Positions 1 to 8,652 of a stretch of DNA of 54,202 bases are shown here, piece by piece; the stretch's first letter is position 1, and every line of letters starts with the position of its first letter. Under the pieces are notes generated by a model that worked only from the letters and a program-made list of their open reading frames with translations, searched no databases and was not told the origin of the DNA. The DNA comes from Desulfobulbus elongatus DSM 2908 (GTDB lineage Bacteria > Desulfobacterota > Desulfobulbia > Desulfobulbales > Desulfobulbaceae): positions 1 through 54,202 of the forward strand of contig NZ_JHZB01000027.1 of assembly GCF_000621145.1 (NCBI RefSeq), written 5' to 3'. The position numbers and the translations under genes were made by a program.

Positions 1-300
1 ACAGCACGCGCCAAACTTGTCGGGTATCTCAAGGGCAACAAGGCGCGCATTGACTACGGCAAATTACGTCGTGGCGGTTATCCGCTGGGGAGCGGAGCTA
101 TTGAGAGTGCCAACAAGTTTATCTGCCACGTGCGACTGAAACGTTCGGGGGCCTGGTGGAAGATTGACAACGCCAATAATGTGCTCAAGCTGCGCTGCGC
201 CAAATACAATGCAAAATTCGACGATGTTTTTGAGATGCATCAGGCCGTTAACAGAAAACAGCCGCAGTATAGCGCTGTTACGCTCAAAAGGATCAAATGA
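1..300 (+). CDS. ISKra4-family transposase, C-terminal part (5' end outside window)
   Basis: Frame 1 is open from the first base to a TGA at 298-300 and gives the last 99 residues of a transposase. The visible motifs GSGAIESANKF and RLKRSGAWW are typical of the C-terminal catalytic region of ISKra4-type DDE transposases; I assign the family from memory of those motifs. The start and the left end of the element lie outside the window. The bases just after the stop (about 300-320) may be the right inverted repeat, but this cannot be checked without the left end. The gene lies on the element side of the tRNA fragment at 706-752, consistent with mobile DNA. Confidence 0.8.
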   Translation, partial: TARAKLVGYLKGNKARIDYGKLRRGGYPLGSGAIESANKFICHVRLKRSGAWWKIDNANNVLKLRCAKYNAKFDDVFEMHQAVNRKQPQYSAVTLKRIK

Positions 301-705
301 TGCGCATAACTGTCGGATGCTCCCCATCAAAACTCTGCTTCGCGCAGCAATCCTGTGTGTCTACGCGGCGGTAGCCGCTATCTGGGGGCATCGGCCTAGC
401 GGCCGACTCTCCCCCAGCCCCCCTGCCGCCGCTCCTGCCAGCACCGGCAGACGCCGGAAGCTGGCCCGAAGCTAGCGGCAGGTTGTCGGTGGTCGAGTCG
501 GAATCGTGGCAAATTTCATCGAAGTGGATCGCTCCAAGTGACTGATTTGTCTGATGAAGTGCTAATTGGCTGTGTGGGAAATCGTGTGGGAAAACCCCAC
601 CGAAGGCGCTTGAAACAAGCTGTAGGAGAGTAAAATTCGAATATCGGATCGTTTTTAAATCGAACGATATTAGTATGTTATGTGGTTGATGATCAGCGAA
701 AAACT
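301..705. other. Non-coding flank of an integrated element
   Basis: I find no convincing gene here. The stretch lies between the transposase end and the tRNA-Arg fragment. It holds a strong inverted repeat (382-417) and a tandem direct repeat GTGTGGGAAA at 572-581 and 584-593. Short direct repeats near an attachment site can be arm-type integrase sites, but that is only a possibility. No integrase gene is visible; it would have to be further left. Confidence 0.5.
382..417. repeat. Nested inverted repeat (hairpin)
   Basis: CTGGGGG at 382-388 pairs with CCCCCAG at 411-417. Inside it CGGCC (392-396) pairs with GGCCG (401-405). There is no T-tract on either side, so it does not look like an intrinsic terminator. 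It may be a structured end or a recombination site of the neighbouring mobile DNA; function unknown. Confidence 0.5.
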
Positions 706-752
706 GATTCCTAATCCTGGTGCCGCAGGTTCGAATCCTGCCTGGAGCACCA
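706..752 (+). other. 3' half of tRNA-Arg(CCU): attachment-site remnant
   Basis: The bases from GATTCCTAATCC onward form the anticodon loop with CCT, the 3' anticodon strand, a variable loop, a perfect T-arm (GCAGG, TTCGAAT, CCTGC), the 3' acceptor strand CTGGAGC, a discriminator A and a genome-encoded CCA. No 5' half (expected to begin GCTCCAG) occurs upstream, so this is not a working tRNA. A break at the anticodon loop with an intact 3' end is what tRNA-directed tyrosine integrases leave at the far side of an inserted element. The intact copy should lie to the left, outside the window. Confidence 0.75.
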
Positions 753-921
753 TAAAATCGATGGGTTGCCTGTCTGGGTCAAGACAAAAAAATTGACAGC
801 CCTGTTCACCTAATCGCGCAACATATGTGCGCCCAGAATGGACGCTCCAGATGCAGTTCATCCAGACGGCGCCTCAGCTCCAAGTGGCTTTCGCAACAGG
901 CCTCTGGGGCGGTAATAAACC

Positions 922-957
922 GAAAAAAAAAAGAGCCTGGTTACGCTGAGCCGGGCG
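922..957 (-). terminator. Intrinsic terminator after nadC
   Basis: Read on the minus strand, an imperfect 6-bp stem (GCCCGG with CCAGGC, positions 951-956 and 935-940) is followed by a run of about ten T (923-932). It lies 25 bases past the nadC stop and would end the prfB-dgt-valS-nadC transcript. Confidence 0.65.
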
Positions 958-981
958 CCGGAACGAGGAACCGGCAGCGCC

Positions 982-1818
982 TCATTCCCACCAGTCCATG
1001 CCGATGTCGCAGGCGCGGGCGCTGTGGGTGAGCGCGCCCACCGAGATGATGTCCACCCCGGTTTCGGCGATGCCGCGCACGGTTTCCAGGTTGACCCCGC
1101 CCGAGGCCTCGATGATCGCCCGGCCGTCGATCAGCTCCACCGCCCGGCGCATGGTGGCGAGGTCCATGTTGTCGAGCATGATCACCCCGACGCCGCAGGC
1201 CAGGCATTCCTCCACTTGGGCGAGCGTGTCGGTTTCCACCTCGACGTTGATGGTGTGCGGCACCCTGGCGCGCATGCGGCGCACCGCCTCGGTGATCGAG
1301 CCGCAGGCGGCGATGTGGTTGTCTTTGATCAGCACGCCGTCGCTCAGACTGTAGCGGTGGTTGCGGCCGCCGCTGGCCCGCACCGCGTATTTTTCCAGAA
1401 GACGCAGCCCCGGCGTGGTTTTGCGGGTATCGACGATTTTCGCCCTGGTGTGCTTGACCGCATCGGCAAAGGCCGAGGTCAGGGTGGCGATGCCGCAGAG
1501 CCGCTGCGCCAGGTTGAGCGCCACGCGCTCGCCCCGCAGCAGGGTGCGGGTGGCGCCGCTAAGACACAGCAGCACCTCGCCCCTGTCCACCCGGCTGCCG
1601 TCGGCCACGGCCCCGGTGCAGGCCACGGCGGGATCGAGCAACTGGAAAACCCGCGTGGCCACGCTGGCCATGCCCACCACGGTCATGGGGTGACGGGCGA
1701 TGAAGCAGGCCCGTGCCCGGTCCTCCGACGAAAAGATCGCCTCGGTGGTGATGTCGCCGTGCTCCAGGTCCTCGGCGAGAAAATTCCGCAGGAGCGTATC
1801 GAGAAGAAAGGTGTCCAT
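982..1818 (-). CDS. nadC: Nicotinate-nucleotide pyrophosphorylase (carboxylating)
   Basis: This 278-residue protein is quinolinate phosphoribosyltransferase, which turns quinolinate and PRPP into nicotinate mononucleotide in de novo NAD synthesis. It shows the N-terminal EDLEHGDITTEA segment, the substrate-binding RKTTPGLR motif near residue 133, SDGVLIKDNH with the conserved lysine, and the barrel motifs NVEVE, MLDNM and EASGG. Length matches the family. The ATG begins one base after the valS stop, so the two genes are translationally coupled. Confidence 0.97.
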   Translation of the reverse strand: MDTFLLDTLLRNFLAEDLEHGDITTEAIFSSEDRARACFIARHPMTVVGMASVATRVFQLLDPAVACTGAVADGSRVDRGEVLLCLSGATRTLLRGERVALNLAQRLCGIATLTSAFADAVKHTRAKIVDTRKTTPGLRLLEKYAVRASGGRNHRYSLSDGVLIKDNHIAACGSITEAVRRMRARVPHTINVEVETDTLAQVEECLACGVGVIMLDNMDLATMRRAVELIDGRAIIEASGGVNLETVRGIAETGVDIISVGALTHSARACDIGMDWWE

Positions 1819-1819
1819 A

Positions 1820-4504
1820 TCAGCGCAGCTTGGAGAGCCGTTCGGTGGATTCCATGTTTTTGGCCAGCCGGGCGCGGAGCTCGGCCTCCTTGTCCCGCTC
1901 CTTGGCCACCACGTCCGCGGGCGCGTTGCGCACGAACTTTTCGGTGCCGAGCTTGGCCACCACCCGTTCCAGCTCCTTGGCCAGCTTGCCCTGCTCCCGG
2001 GCCAGCTTGTCCAGCTCGCCGACCACGTCGATCAGTCCCTTGAGCGGCACCACCAGTTCCACCTCCTGCACCAACGCATGGCCGGCATCGTCGGGAACCG
2101 TGCCCTCGGCGACGATGGTCAATGAATTGGCCCGGACCATGGCCTGCACTCCGGCGGAAAATTCATTAAGCATCCGCCGCTTGTCTGGGTCGGGGCAGAT
2201 GAGCGTGGCCTCGATCCGGGCGCTGGGGTGCACCTCGGCCTCGGTACGGATGGTGCGCAGGCCGGAGATGACACCCATGAGCAGGTTCATCGTGCCTTCC
2301 GCCTCTTCATCCGCCCAGGCCGGATTGGTCTCGGGAAAGGGCTCGACCATGATCGAGCCGCGCCGGCCGGGCAACTGGCTCCAGATTTCCTCGGTGACGA
2401 ACGGGGTCACCGGGTGCATCAGCTTGAGCACCTGCTCCAGGACGACCAGCAGCACCGCCCTGGCCTGGTCGCGGGCGGCCGCGTCCCCGCCGGACAGATC
2501 GGCCTTGATCCATTCCAGATACCAGTCGCAGAACTCGTGCCAGACGAACTGGTAGCTGGCCTGCGCCACCTCGTTGAAGTTGTAGCCGTCGAGCGCCGCC
2601 CGCACCGCGCCGATGGTGGCGTTGATCCGGCTCAGAATCCAGCGGTGCGCCAGGGCCAGTCCCCTGGTGTCGGCCGCCAGGGCGACGATCGCCGGGTCGG
2701 CCTCCTTGAGGTGCATCTGGGCGAACCGGGCCGCGTTCCACAGCTTGTTGATGAAGCGGCGATAACCGTCGATGCGCTCCTCGTCCATCCTGATCTCGCG
2801 GCCCTGGGCGGCAAAGGCGGTCAGGGTGAAGCGGAAGGCGTCGGTGCCGTACTGCTCAATCATCACCAGCGGGTCGATGACGTTGCCCGTGGACTTGGAC
2901 ATCTTCTTGCCGTGCTTGTCGCGCACAAGGGCGTGCAGGTAGACGTCGCGGAAAGGGACCTCGTCCATGAAGTGCAGCCCCATCATCATCATCCGCGCCA
3001 CCCAGAAAAAGAGGATGTCGAAACTGGTGATGAGTACCGAAGTGGGATAGAAGGTGGCCAGCTCCCTGGTCCGCTCCGGCCAGCCCAGGGTGGAGAAGGG
3101 CCACAGGGCCGAGCTGAACCAGGTGTCGAGCACGTCGTTTTCCTGGTGCAGCCGGGTAGAGCCGCAGAAGGGGCAGACATCCGGGTCGTCGACCGTAACG
3201 ACCATCTGGCCGCAGCTCTCGCAGGTCCAGGCCGGGATGCGGTGGCCCCACCAGATCTGCCTTGAGATGCACCAGTCGCGGATATTGTCCATCCAGCTGT
3301 AGAAGGTGCGGTACCAGGTGTTGGGATAGAGCGCAATCCGCCCTTCGCGCACGGCGGCCACCGCCTTGTCGGCCAGGGGCCGGACGCTGACGAACCACTG
3401 CTTGCTCGTGGTCGGCTCCACCACCGTGCTGCAGCGGTAGCACTTGCCCACCGCGTGCTGGTAGTCCTCGATTTTCTCGAGAAAGCCCTGTTCTTCCAGG
3501 TCCGCCACGATCTGTTTGCGGCAGGCGAACCGGTCCAGGCCGGCATAGCGGCCGGCCGCCTCGTTCATCACGCCGCGGTCGTCCATCACCTTGAGCCGGG
3601 GCAGATCGTGGCGCAGGCCGATCTCGTAGTCGTCGCGGTCGTGCGCCGGGGTGACCTTGAGGGCGCCGGTGCCGAATTCCCGCTGCACGTGGTGATCGAA
3701 GACCACCGGGATGGTGCGTCCGGTGAGCGGCAGGCTGATGCCGACGGTGGCCAGGTGCTGATAGCGCTCGTCGTCGGGATGCACGGCCACCGCCGTGTCG
3801 CCGAGCATGGTCTCCGGGCGGGTGGTGGCGACCACCACGTGGCCGGACCCGTCGGCGTAGGGGTAGCGGATGTGGTAGAGCTTGCCGTCGGTGGGATCGT
3901 GCTCGACCTCGTCGTCGGCCAGGGCCGTGTGGCAACGCGGGCACCAGTTGACGATGTAGTCGCCCTTGTAGATCAACCCCTCCTTGTACAGGCGGACGAA
4001 CACCTCGCGTACCGCCCGCGACAGGCCCTCATCCATGGTGAACCGCTCGCGGTCCCAGTCGCAGGAGGCGCCCATGCGCTTGAGCTGATTGATGATGGTG
4101 CCGCCCTTCTCCTCCTTCCAGGCCCAGACCCGCTCGATGAACTTCTCCCGGCCGAGGTCGTGCCGGCTCAGCTTTTCGCTGGCCAGCTGGCGCTCGACCA
4201 CGTTCTGGGTGGCGATGCCGGCATGGTCGGTGCCCGGCACCCACAGGGTGTTGTCGCCGCGCATCCGGTGATAGCGGACCAGGAGATCCTGGAGGGTGTT
4301 GTTGAGGGCGTGGCCGATGTGGAGCACGCCGGTGACGTTGGGCGGCGGGATGACGATGGCGAACGCCGGCTTGCCCTCGTCCATGCGGGCGCTGAAGGTT
4401 TTCTCGTCGAGCCAGCGGGTGTACCAGCGCTGCTCGACCTCGGTGAATTCGTAGGCCTTGGGGAGATCGTATTTGTCGGAATGGTCTGAATCGGTCGCTT
4501 GCAT
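1820..4504 (-). CDS. valS: Valyl-tRNA synthetase
   Basis: This 894-residue class I aminoacyl-tRNA synthetase charges tRNA-Val. The HIGH signature is at about residues 62-65, in a PPPNVTGVLHIGHALN context, and KMSKS is at about residue 535. The CP1 editing domain (TTRPETMLGDTAVAVHPDD) lies between them. The last 70 or so residues are Lys/Glu-rich and fit the ValRS C-terminal coiled coil. The ATG at 4504 has only a weak ribosome-binding site. Confidence 0.98.
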   Translation of the reverse strand: MQATDSDHSDKYDLPKAYEFTEVEQRWYTRWLDEKTFSARMDEGKPAFAIVIPPPNVTGVLHIGHALNNTLQDLLVRYHRMRGDNTLWVPGTDHAGIATQNVVERQLASEKLSRHDLGREKFIERVWAWKEEKGGTIINQLKRMGASCDWDRERFTMDEGLSRAVREVFVRLYKEGLIYKGDYIVNWCPRCHTALADDEVEHDPTDGKLYHIRYPYADGSGHVVVATTRPETMLGDTAVAVHPDDERYQHLATVGISLPLTGRTIPVVFDHHVQREFGTGALKVTPAHDRDDYEIGLRHDLPRLKVMDDRGVMNEAAGRYAGLDRFACRKQIVADLEEQGFLEKIEDYQHAVGKCYRCSTVVEPTTSKQWFVSVRPLADKAVAAVREGRIALYPNTWYRTFYSWMDNIRDWCISRQIWWGHRIPAWTCESCGQMVVTVDDPDVCPFCGSTRLHQENDVLDTWFSSALWPFSTLGWPERTRELATFYPTSVLITSFDILFFWVARMMMMGLHFMDEVPFRDVYLHALVRDKHGKKMSKSTGNVIDPLVMIEQYGTDAFRFTLTAFAAQGREIRMDEERIDGYRRFINKLWNAARFAQMHLKEADPAIVALAADTRGLALAHRWILSRINATIGAVRAALDGYNFNEVAQASYQFVWHEFCDWYLEWIKADLSGGDAAARDQARAVLLVVLEQVLKLMHPVTPFVTEEIWSQLPGRRGSIMVEPFPETNPAWADEEAEGTMNLLMGVISGLRTIRTEAEVHPSARIEATLICPDPDKRRMLNEFSAGVQAMVRANSLTIVAEGTVPDDAGHALVQEVELVVPLKGLIDVVGELDKLAREQGKLAKELERVVAKLGTEKFVRNAPADVVAKERDKEAELRARLAKNMESTERLSKLR

Positions 4505-4615
4505 AGGGTTTGCTTCCGCCGCCTCGCCGGCGGCAGGGTTGGAAAGGATGAGTGTGTCGCCGGAGTCCGGGACGAAAGAACGTCCGGCGCCTCCGGCTGC
4601 CGCACCCGAACCGCC

Positions 4616-5689
4616 CTAGAGCACGCTCCAGGGCTTGGGGATGAAAATCTGCGCGTACAGGGCCAGGGCGTAGCGGTCGGTCATGCCGGCGATGAAGTCG
4701 CAGACCTGGCGGTGGCGCTGCCGTTCTTCCTTCTCCGATTGCACCGACTGGCGCAGGCGGCAGCAGGCGCCGATGCCGTTGTCGGGGAATTCGTGTTCCA
4801 GGAAGTAGCCGTACAGGTCGCGGATGATCCGCTGCGCCTTCTCGAACTCGTTGTGCACCCGGTAGTTGCGGTAGACGTTGTCGTAGAGGAAGGCGCGCAG
4901 TTCGTTGATGGTCTCGTTCATCCGCTCGCTCAGGTGGAGCCGGCCGTCGTCGCGCGCCAGGGTGGTGGCGACCAGGTCGCCGACCATGGCGTTGATCCGC
5001 TGCGAGGAACGATCGCCCAGCACCGCCCGCAGATGCGCAGGCAGATCGTCGCCGGCGAGCATGCCGCCGCGCAGGGCGTCGTCCATGTCGTGGTTGACGT
5101 AGGCCATGATGTCCGCCACCCGCACCAACTGGCCTTCCAGGGTGGCGGCCAGCGCCGAGGTGTCGTCCGGGAGGATCTCGCCGTAGCCCTTGGAATGCTT
5201 GAGGATGCCGTTGCGCACCTCCCAGGTGAGATTGAGGCCGCGGCCGTCGTTTTCGAGGAAATCGACGATGCGCAGGCTCTGGCGGTAGTGCTGGAAGCCC
5301 TTGGGGTGCAGTTCGTTGAGGCTGAACTCGCCGGCATGACCGAAGGGCGTGTGGCCGAGGTCGTGGCCCAGGGCGATGGCCTCGGTCAGGTATTCGTTGA
5401 GCCGCAGGCAGACCGCCAAGGTGCGGGCGATCTGCGAGACTTCCAGCACGTGGGTCAGGCGGGTGCGGTAGTGGTCGCCGGCCGGGGCGAGGAAGACCTG
5501 CGTCTTGTGCTTCAGCCGGCGGAAGGTTTTGGAATGGATGATCCGGTCCCGGTCGCGCTGGAAGGCGGTGCGCAGATGGCAGTCCTCCTCCGCGGTCATC
5601 CGTCCCCGCGACCGGCTGCTCAGGCAGGCATACGGCGACAGGACTGCCCGTTCCTGCGCTTCCTGCTGTTCCCGGATGGTGCTGATCAT
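4616..5689 (-). CDS. dgt: Deoxyguanosinetriphosphate triphosphohydrolase-like protein
   Basis: This HD-domain protein belongs to the dNTP triphosphohydrolase family that removes triphosphate from dNTPs. Metal-binding residues are visible in RLTHVLEVSQIAR, ALGHDLGHTPFGHAGE and the later VRVADIMAYVNHDMDDA. I place the start at the ATG at 5689 (MISTIREQQEA, 357 residues). A longer open frame reaches 5776 but would overlap the end of prfB and adds a low-complexity N-terminus. Other class members are annotated as dGTPase-like; substrate specificity cannot be read here. Confidence 0.93.
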   Translation of the reverse strand: MISTIREQQEAQERAVLSPYACLSSRSRGRMTAEEDCHLRTAFQRDRDRIIHSKTFRRLKHKTQVFLAPAGDHYRTRLTHVLEVSQIARTLAVCLRLNEYLTEAIALGHDLGHTPFGHAGEFSLNELHPKGFQHYRQSLRIVDFLENDGRGLNLTWEVRNGILKHSKGYGEILPDDTSALAATLEGQLVRVADIMAYVNHDMDDALRGGMLAGDDLPAHLRAVLGDRSSQRINAMVGDLVATTLARDDGRLHLSERMNETINELRAFLYDNVYRNYRVHNEFEKAQRIIRDLYGYFLEHEFPDNGIGACCRLRQSVQSEKEERQRHRQVCDFIAGMTDRYALALYAQIFIPKPWSVL

Positions 5690-5708
5690 GGCCTCTTCGG
5701 CGCCGGCC

Positions 5709-6819
5709 TCAGGGCTGCCAGAGCAGGAAGGCCTTGATGAAGGGATCGAGCCGACCATCGAGAACCGCGTCGACATTGCCGTCCTCGGTGTTGGTGCGGT
5801 GATCCTTGATCAGGCGGTAGGGCTGGAGCACGTAGGAGCGGATCTGGCTGCCCCAGGCGATGTCCTTCTTGTCGCCCTGGATACTCTCCTGGGTGCGTTG
5901 TTGCTCCTCCTTCTCCCGCTCGTACAACCGGGCCATCAGCATTTTCATGGCCGTGGCCTTATTGCTGTGCTGGCTGCGCTCGTTCTGGCACTGGACCACG
6001 ATCCCGGTGGGGAAGTGGGTGATGCGGATGGCCGAGTCGGTCTTGTTGACGTGCTGGCCGCCGGAGCCGCTGGCCCGGTAGGTATCGATGCGGATATCCT
6101 TGTCGTTGATCTCGATGTCGACATCGTCGTCCAACTCGGGCATGACCATCACCGAGGCAAAGGAGGTGTGCCGCCGGCCGCTGGCGTCGAAAGGCGAGAT
6201 ACGCACCAGCCGGTGGATGCCCACTTCCGAGCGGAGATAACCATAGGCGTACTTGCCCTTGACCATGATGGTGACGCTCTTGGTGCCGGCCTCGTCACCG
6301 GGCAGCAGGTCGAGGATGTCGGCCTTGAAACCCTTGCTTTCCGCCCAGCGCAGATACATGCGCAGCAGTATGCCGACCCAGTCCTGGGCCTCGGTGCCGC
6401 CAGCGCCGGCATGGATGGTGAGGATGGCATTGTTGGCGTCGTGCTCGCTGGAGAACATGCATTCCAGTTCCACCTGGTCGATACGGCGGCGCAATCCGTC
6501 CAGACTGGTGACGACCTCTTTGTAGGTTTCCTCGTCGTTCTCCTCGACCGCCATGTCGAGCAGCATGCCGGTATCGTCGAGATCGGTGTAGTTCTTGTCC
6601 CAGATGCCGATCAGATCCTGCAACTGGCCCAACTGGCGCTGCACCCGTTTGGCTTCGGCCTGATTGTCCCAGAAATTGGGGCTGACCGTCTGCCGTTCCA
6701 GCAGTTCAACCTGTTCGCGCTTGCCATCCAAGTCAAAGATGCTCCTTGAGCACGTGCATCCGGCCCTTCAGGCTCTCGAGCAATTGTCGCGATTCCGCTG
6801 ATTCGGTTACATCGGCCAT
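5709..6819 (-). CDS. prfB: Peptide chain release factor 2, with programmed +1 frameshift
   Basis: RF2 reads UGA and UAA stop codons and triggers peptide release through the GGQ motif, seen here in ASGSGGQHVNKTDSA. The gene is split over two frames. A 28-codon leader frame starts at ATG 6819 (after a GAGGTG ribosome-binding site) and ends at an in-frame TGA at 6733-6735. The main frame continues from GAC at 6734-6732 with one base skipped at 6735. The product would be about 369 residues, close to E. coli RF2. The dgt gene follows after 19 bases. Confidence 0.95.
6732..6747 (-). promoter_or_regulatory. RF2 autoregulatory frameshift site
   Basis: On the minus strand the order is AAGGAG, CAT, CTT, TGA, C. 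This is the known RF2 signal: an internal Shine-Dalgarno-like element just before a slippery CTT followed by a UGA stop and C. When RF2 is scarce the ribosome pauses at UGA and shifts +1, so RF2 regulates its own synthesis. Confidence 0.95.
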
Positions 6820-6845
6820 GGTCCACCTCACTACATGAAAACAAC

Positions 6846-6884
6846 AAATAAAAAAGAAACGAGCCCGCCCAGGGGCGCCTCGTT
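6846..6884 (-). terminator. Intrinsic terminator between lnt and prfB
   Basis: AACGAG (6858-6863) and CTCGTT (6879-6884) close a GC-rich hairpin. On the minus strand it is followed by a T-rich stretch (TTCTTTTTTATTTG). It lies about 180 bases past the lnt stop and would separate the corC-lnt transcript from prfB. Confidence 0.7.
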
Positions 6885-7065
6885 ACGGTCAACGCGCTGG
6901 CGGCGCCGACGGCTCTGCGCCGGCCGGTCCGCTGCCTTATACGAAAAGATGCATTTTAAACAGAAAGAGAGCAAGTCTCAAGGAAGAAAGGCTCCACAGT
7001 GATGAAAAACCGGCTCCTTCCGGACAGATCGCCCGTCAGGGCCGCAATGATCGTCGCGGCCCTCC

Positions 7066-8652
7066 TCACCTGCGGCGGAAGCGGCTCGTCGCCAGCAGCA
7101 GAACGATGAGTACGGCGCAGGCCATCCCGAACCGGTGCCCGCCGCGACCGAATACCGTGCCCTGTTCGAGGAGCGGCACCGAGGCGACCTCGGCCGCTTC
7201 GACGAAGATCCCGGTCTGGTTGCTGATCCGGCCCAGGGGATCGACAAAGCCGCTGATGCCGGTATTGGCGGCACGGACCAGGGCGCGCCGGTTTTCCACC
7301 GCCCGCAGCACGGCCATGGCCATGGATTGATGGGGCGCGCTCGACCGCCCGTACCAGGCGTCGTTGGTGATGTTGACCAGGAGGTTGGCGCCCCGATCCA
7401 CGCTTTCGCGGGCAATATCGGGGAAAATGGACTCGTAGCAGATCAGCATCCCCAGCCGCATCGCGCCCAGAACCAGCGGCTCCTTTTCGGTCCCGGCCGA
7501 GAAATCGTCGATATTGACCACCAGCGGCTGCAGGAAGGGAAGCAGGCGGCGCAGGGGCACGTATTCGCCGAAGGGCACCAGGTGCTGCTTGGCGTAGGTC
7601 CCGTCGACCCGGCCGCCGGGCCCCAGGAGCAGGGCGCCGTTCCAGTAGCGCACCCGCTCAGTGCCGTCTTCCCGGGAATCCACGGTGTACAGCGGCGCGC
7701 CGGTGAGCAGCCAGGTGGTGTTGGCCGTGGCGAAATCGACCACCCGGTTGATCAGGGGATCTCTCTGAGGATAGAACGGCAGGGCCGTTTCCGGCCAGAC
7801 CACTAGTTCGGCGCCCTCCTCCTGCACCGTCCGCTGTGAAAGCCTGAGATAGGCATCGACCGTGGCCGCCCTGGTGGCCGACGACCATTTGATGGCCTGG
7901 TCGATGTTACCCTGGACCACGGCCACCCGCGCCTGGTGCGCCCGGGGCAGGGCCGCGGCCAGGGTCTGCTGCCGCACCGCCGAATAGCCGCCGATGCCGA
8001 GCAGGATGGCGACGGCCGCCAGCAGCGGCCATCGCGCTTGAAGATCGCGCTGGGCAGAGTCGCGGCGGCACCGGTCGAGACCGGCCGCCGCCAGGCCGTT
8101 GCAGAGCACCAGGGCGAAGGTGAGCAGATGGTGGCCGCCGAGATCGGCCGCCTGGATCAGCACGGGCTGGCCGAACAGGCCGTAGCCGAGATCCATCCAG
8201 GGAAAGCCGGTGAACAGCACCGAGCGGAGGAACTCAAACCCGACCCAGGCCACCGGTGCGGTCCACACCAGCGCGGCCATCGAACGCTGCCGGTGGCGGC
8301 CGGCGATCAAGCTGAGTACACAGCAGCAGACCGCCGGAAAGCAGGCCATGTAGGAGGCCAGCAGTACCAGGGCCGGCAAAGCAAGGCCCAGCGGCAGGCC
8401 GCCGTAGCGGCCGAGAACGATCAGAATCCAGTAGAGCAGGGCCAGGTGATAGACCAGGCCGAAAAGAAATCCGGCCACAAGACTGCGGCCGGGACGGGCA
8501 TGGTAAATGAAGAGGAGCAGGGGCGCGAGCCCGACGAACAGCAGCGGCCACCAGCCGACCCGGCCCGGCATGGCCGCAGCAAGCAGGCCGGCGGACCCGA
8601 GGGTCGCCAGGATCAGGACCGCAGCACCATTAGCTTTGCGGCTGGGTATCAT
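7066..8652 (-). CDS. lnt: Apolipoprotein N-acyltransferase
   Basis: Lnt adds the third acyl chain to lipoproteins in the inner membrane. The first 200 or so residues form several hydrophobic membrane segments. They are followed by a nitrilase-type domain with the expected triad: glutamate in VVWPETALPF, lysine in YAKQHLVPFGEYVP and cysteine in MLICYESIFPD. A last hydrophobic helix closes the 528-residue protein. Its ATG lies inside the end of the corC-like gene (23-base overlap), matching the common ybeX-lnt order. Confidence 0.97.
   Translation of the reverse strand: MIPSRKANGAAVLILATLGSAGLLAAAMPGRVGWWPLLFVGLAPLLLFIYHARPGRSLVAGFLFGLVYHLALLYWILIVLGRYGGLPLGLALPALVLLASYMACFPAVCCCVLSLIAGRHRQRSMAALVWTAPVAWVGFEFLRSVLFTGFPWMDLGYGLFGQPVLIQAADLGGHHLLTFALVLCNGLAAAGLDRCRRDSAQRDLQARWPLLAAVAILLGIGGYSAVRQQTLAAALPRAHQARVAVVQGNIDQAIKWSSATRAATVDAYLRLSQRTVQEEGAELVVWPETALPFYPQRDPLINRVVDFATANTTWLLTGAPLYTVDSREDGTERVRYWNGALLLGPGGRVDGTYAKQHLVPFGEYVPLRRLLPFLQPLVVNIDDFSAGTEKEPLVLGAMRLGMLICYESIFPDIARESVDRGANLLVNITNDAWYGRSSAPHQSMAMAVLRAVENRRALVRAANTGISGFVDPLGRISNQTGIFVEAAEVASVPLLEQGTVFGRGGHRFGMACAVLIVLLLATSRFRRR

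Noticed and set aside
660-752. A complete tRNA gene at 660-752
   Set aside because: No 5' acceptor strand complementary to CTGGAGC and no D-arm lie upstream, so only a fragment is present.
1024-2043. A 339-residue plus-strand frame over nadC
   Set aside because: Antisense shadow rich in His, Gly and Arg; nadC is well supported.
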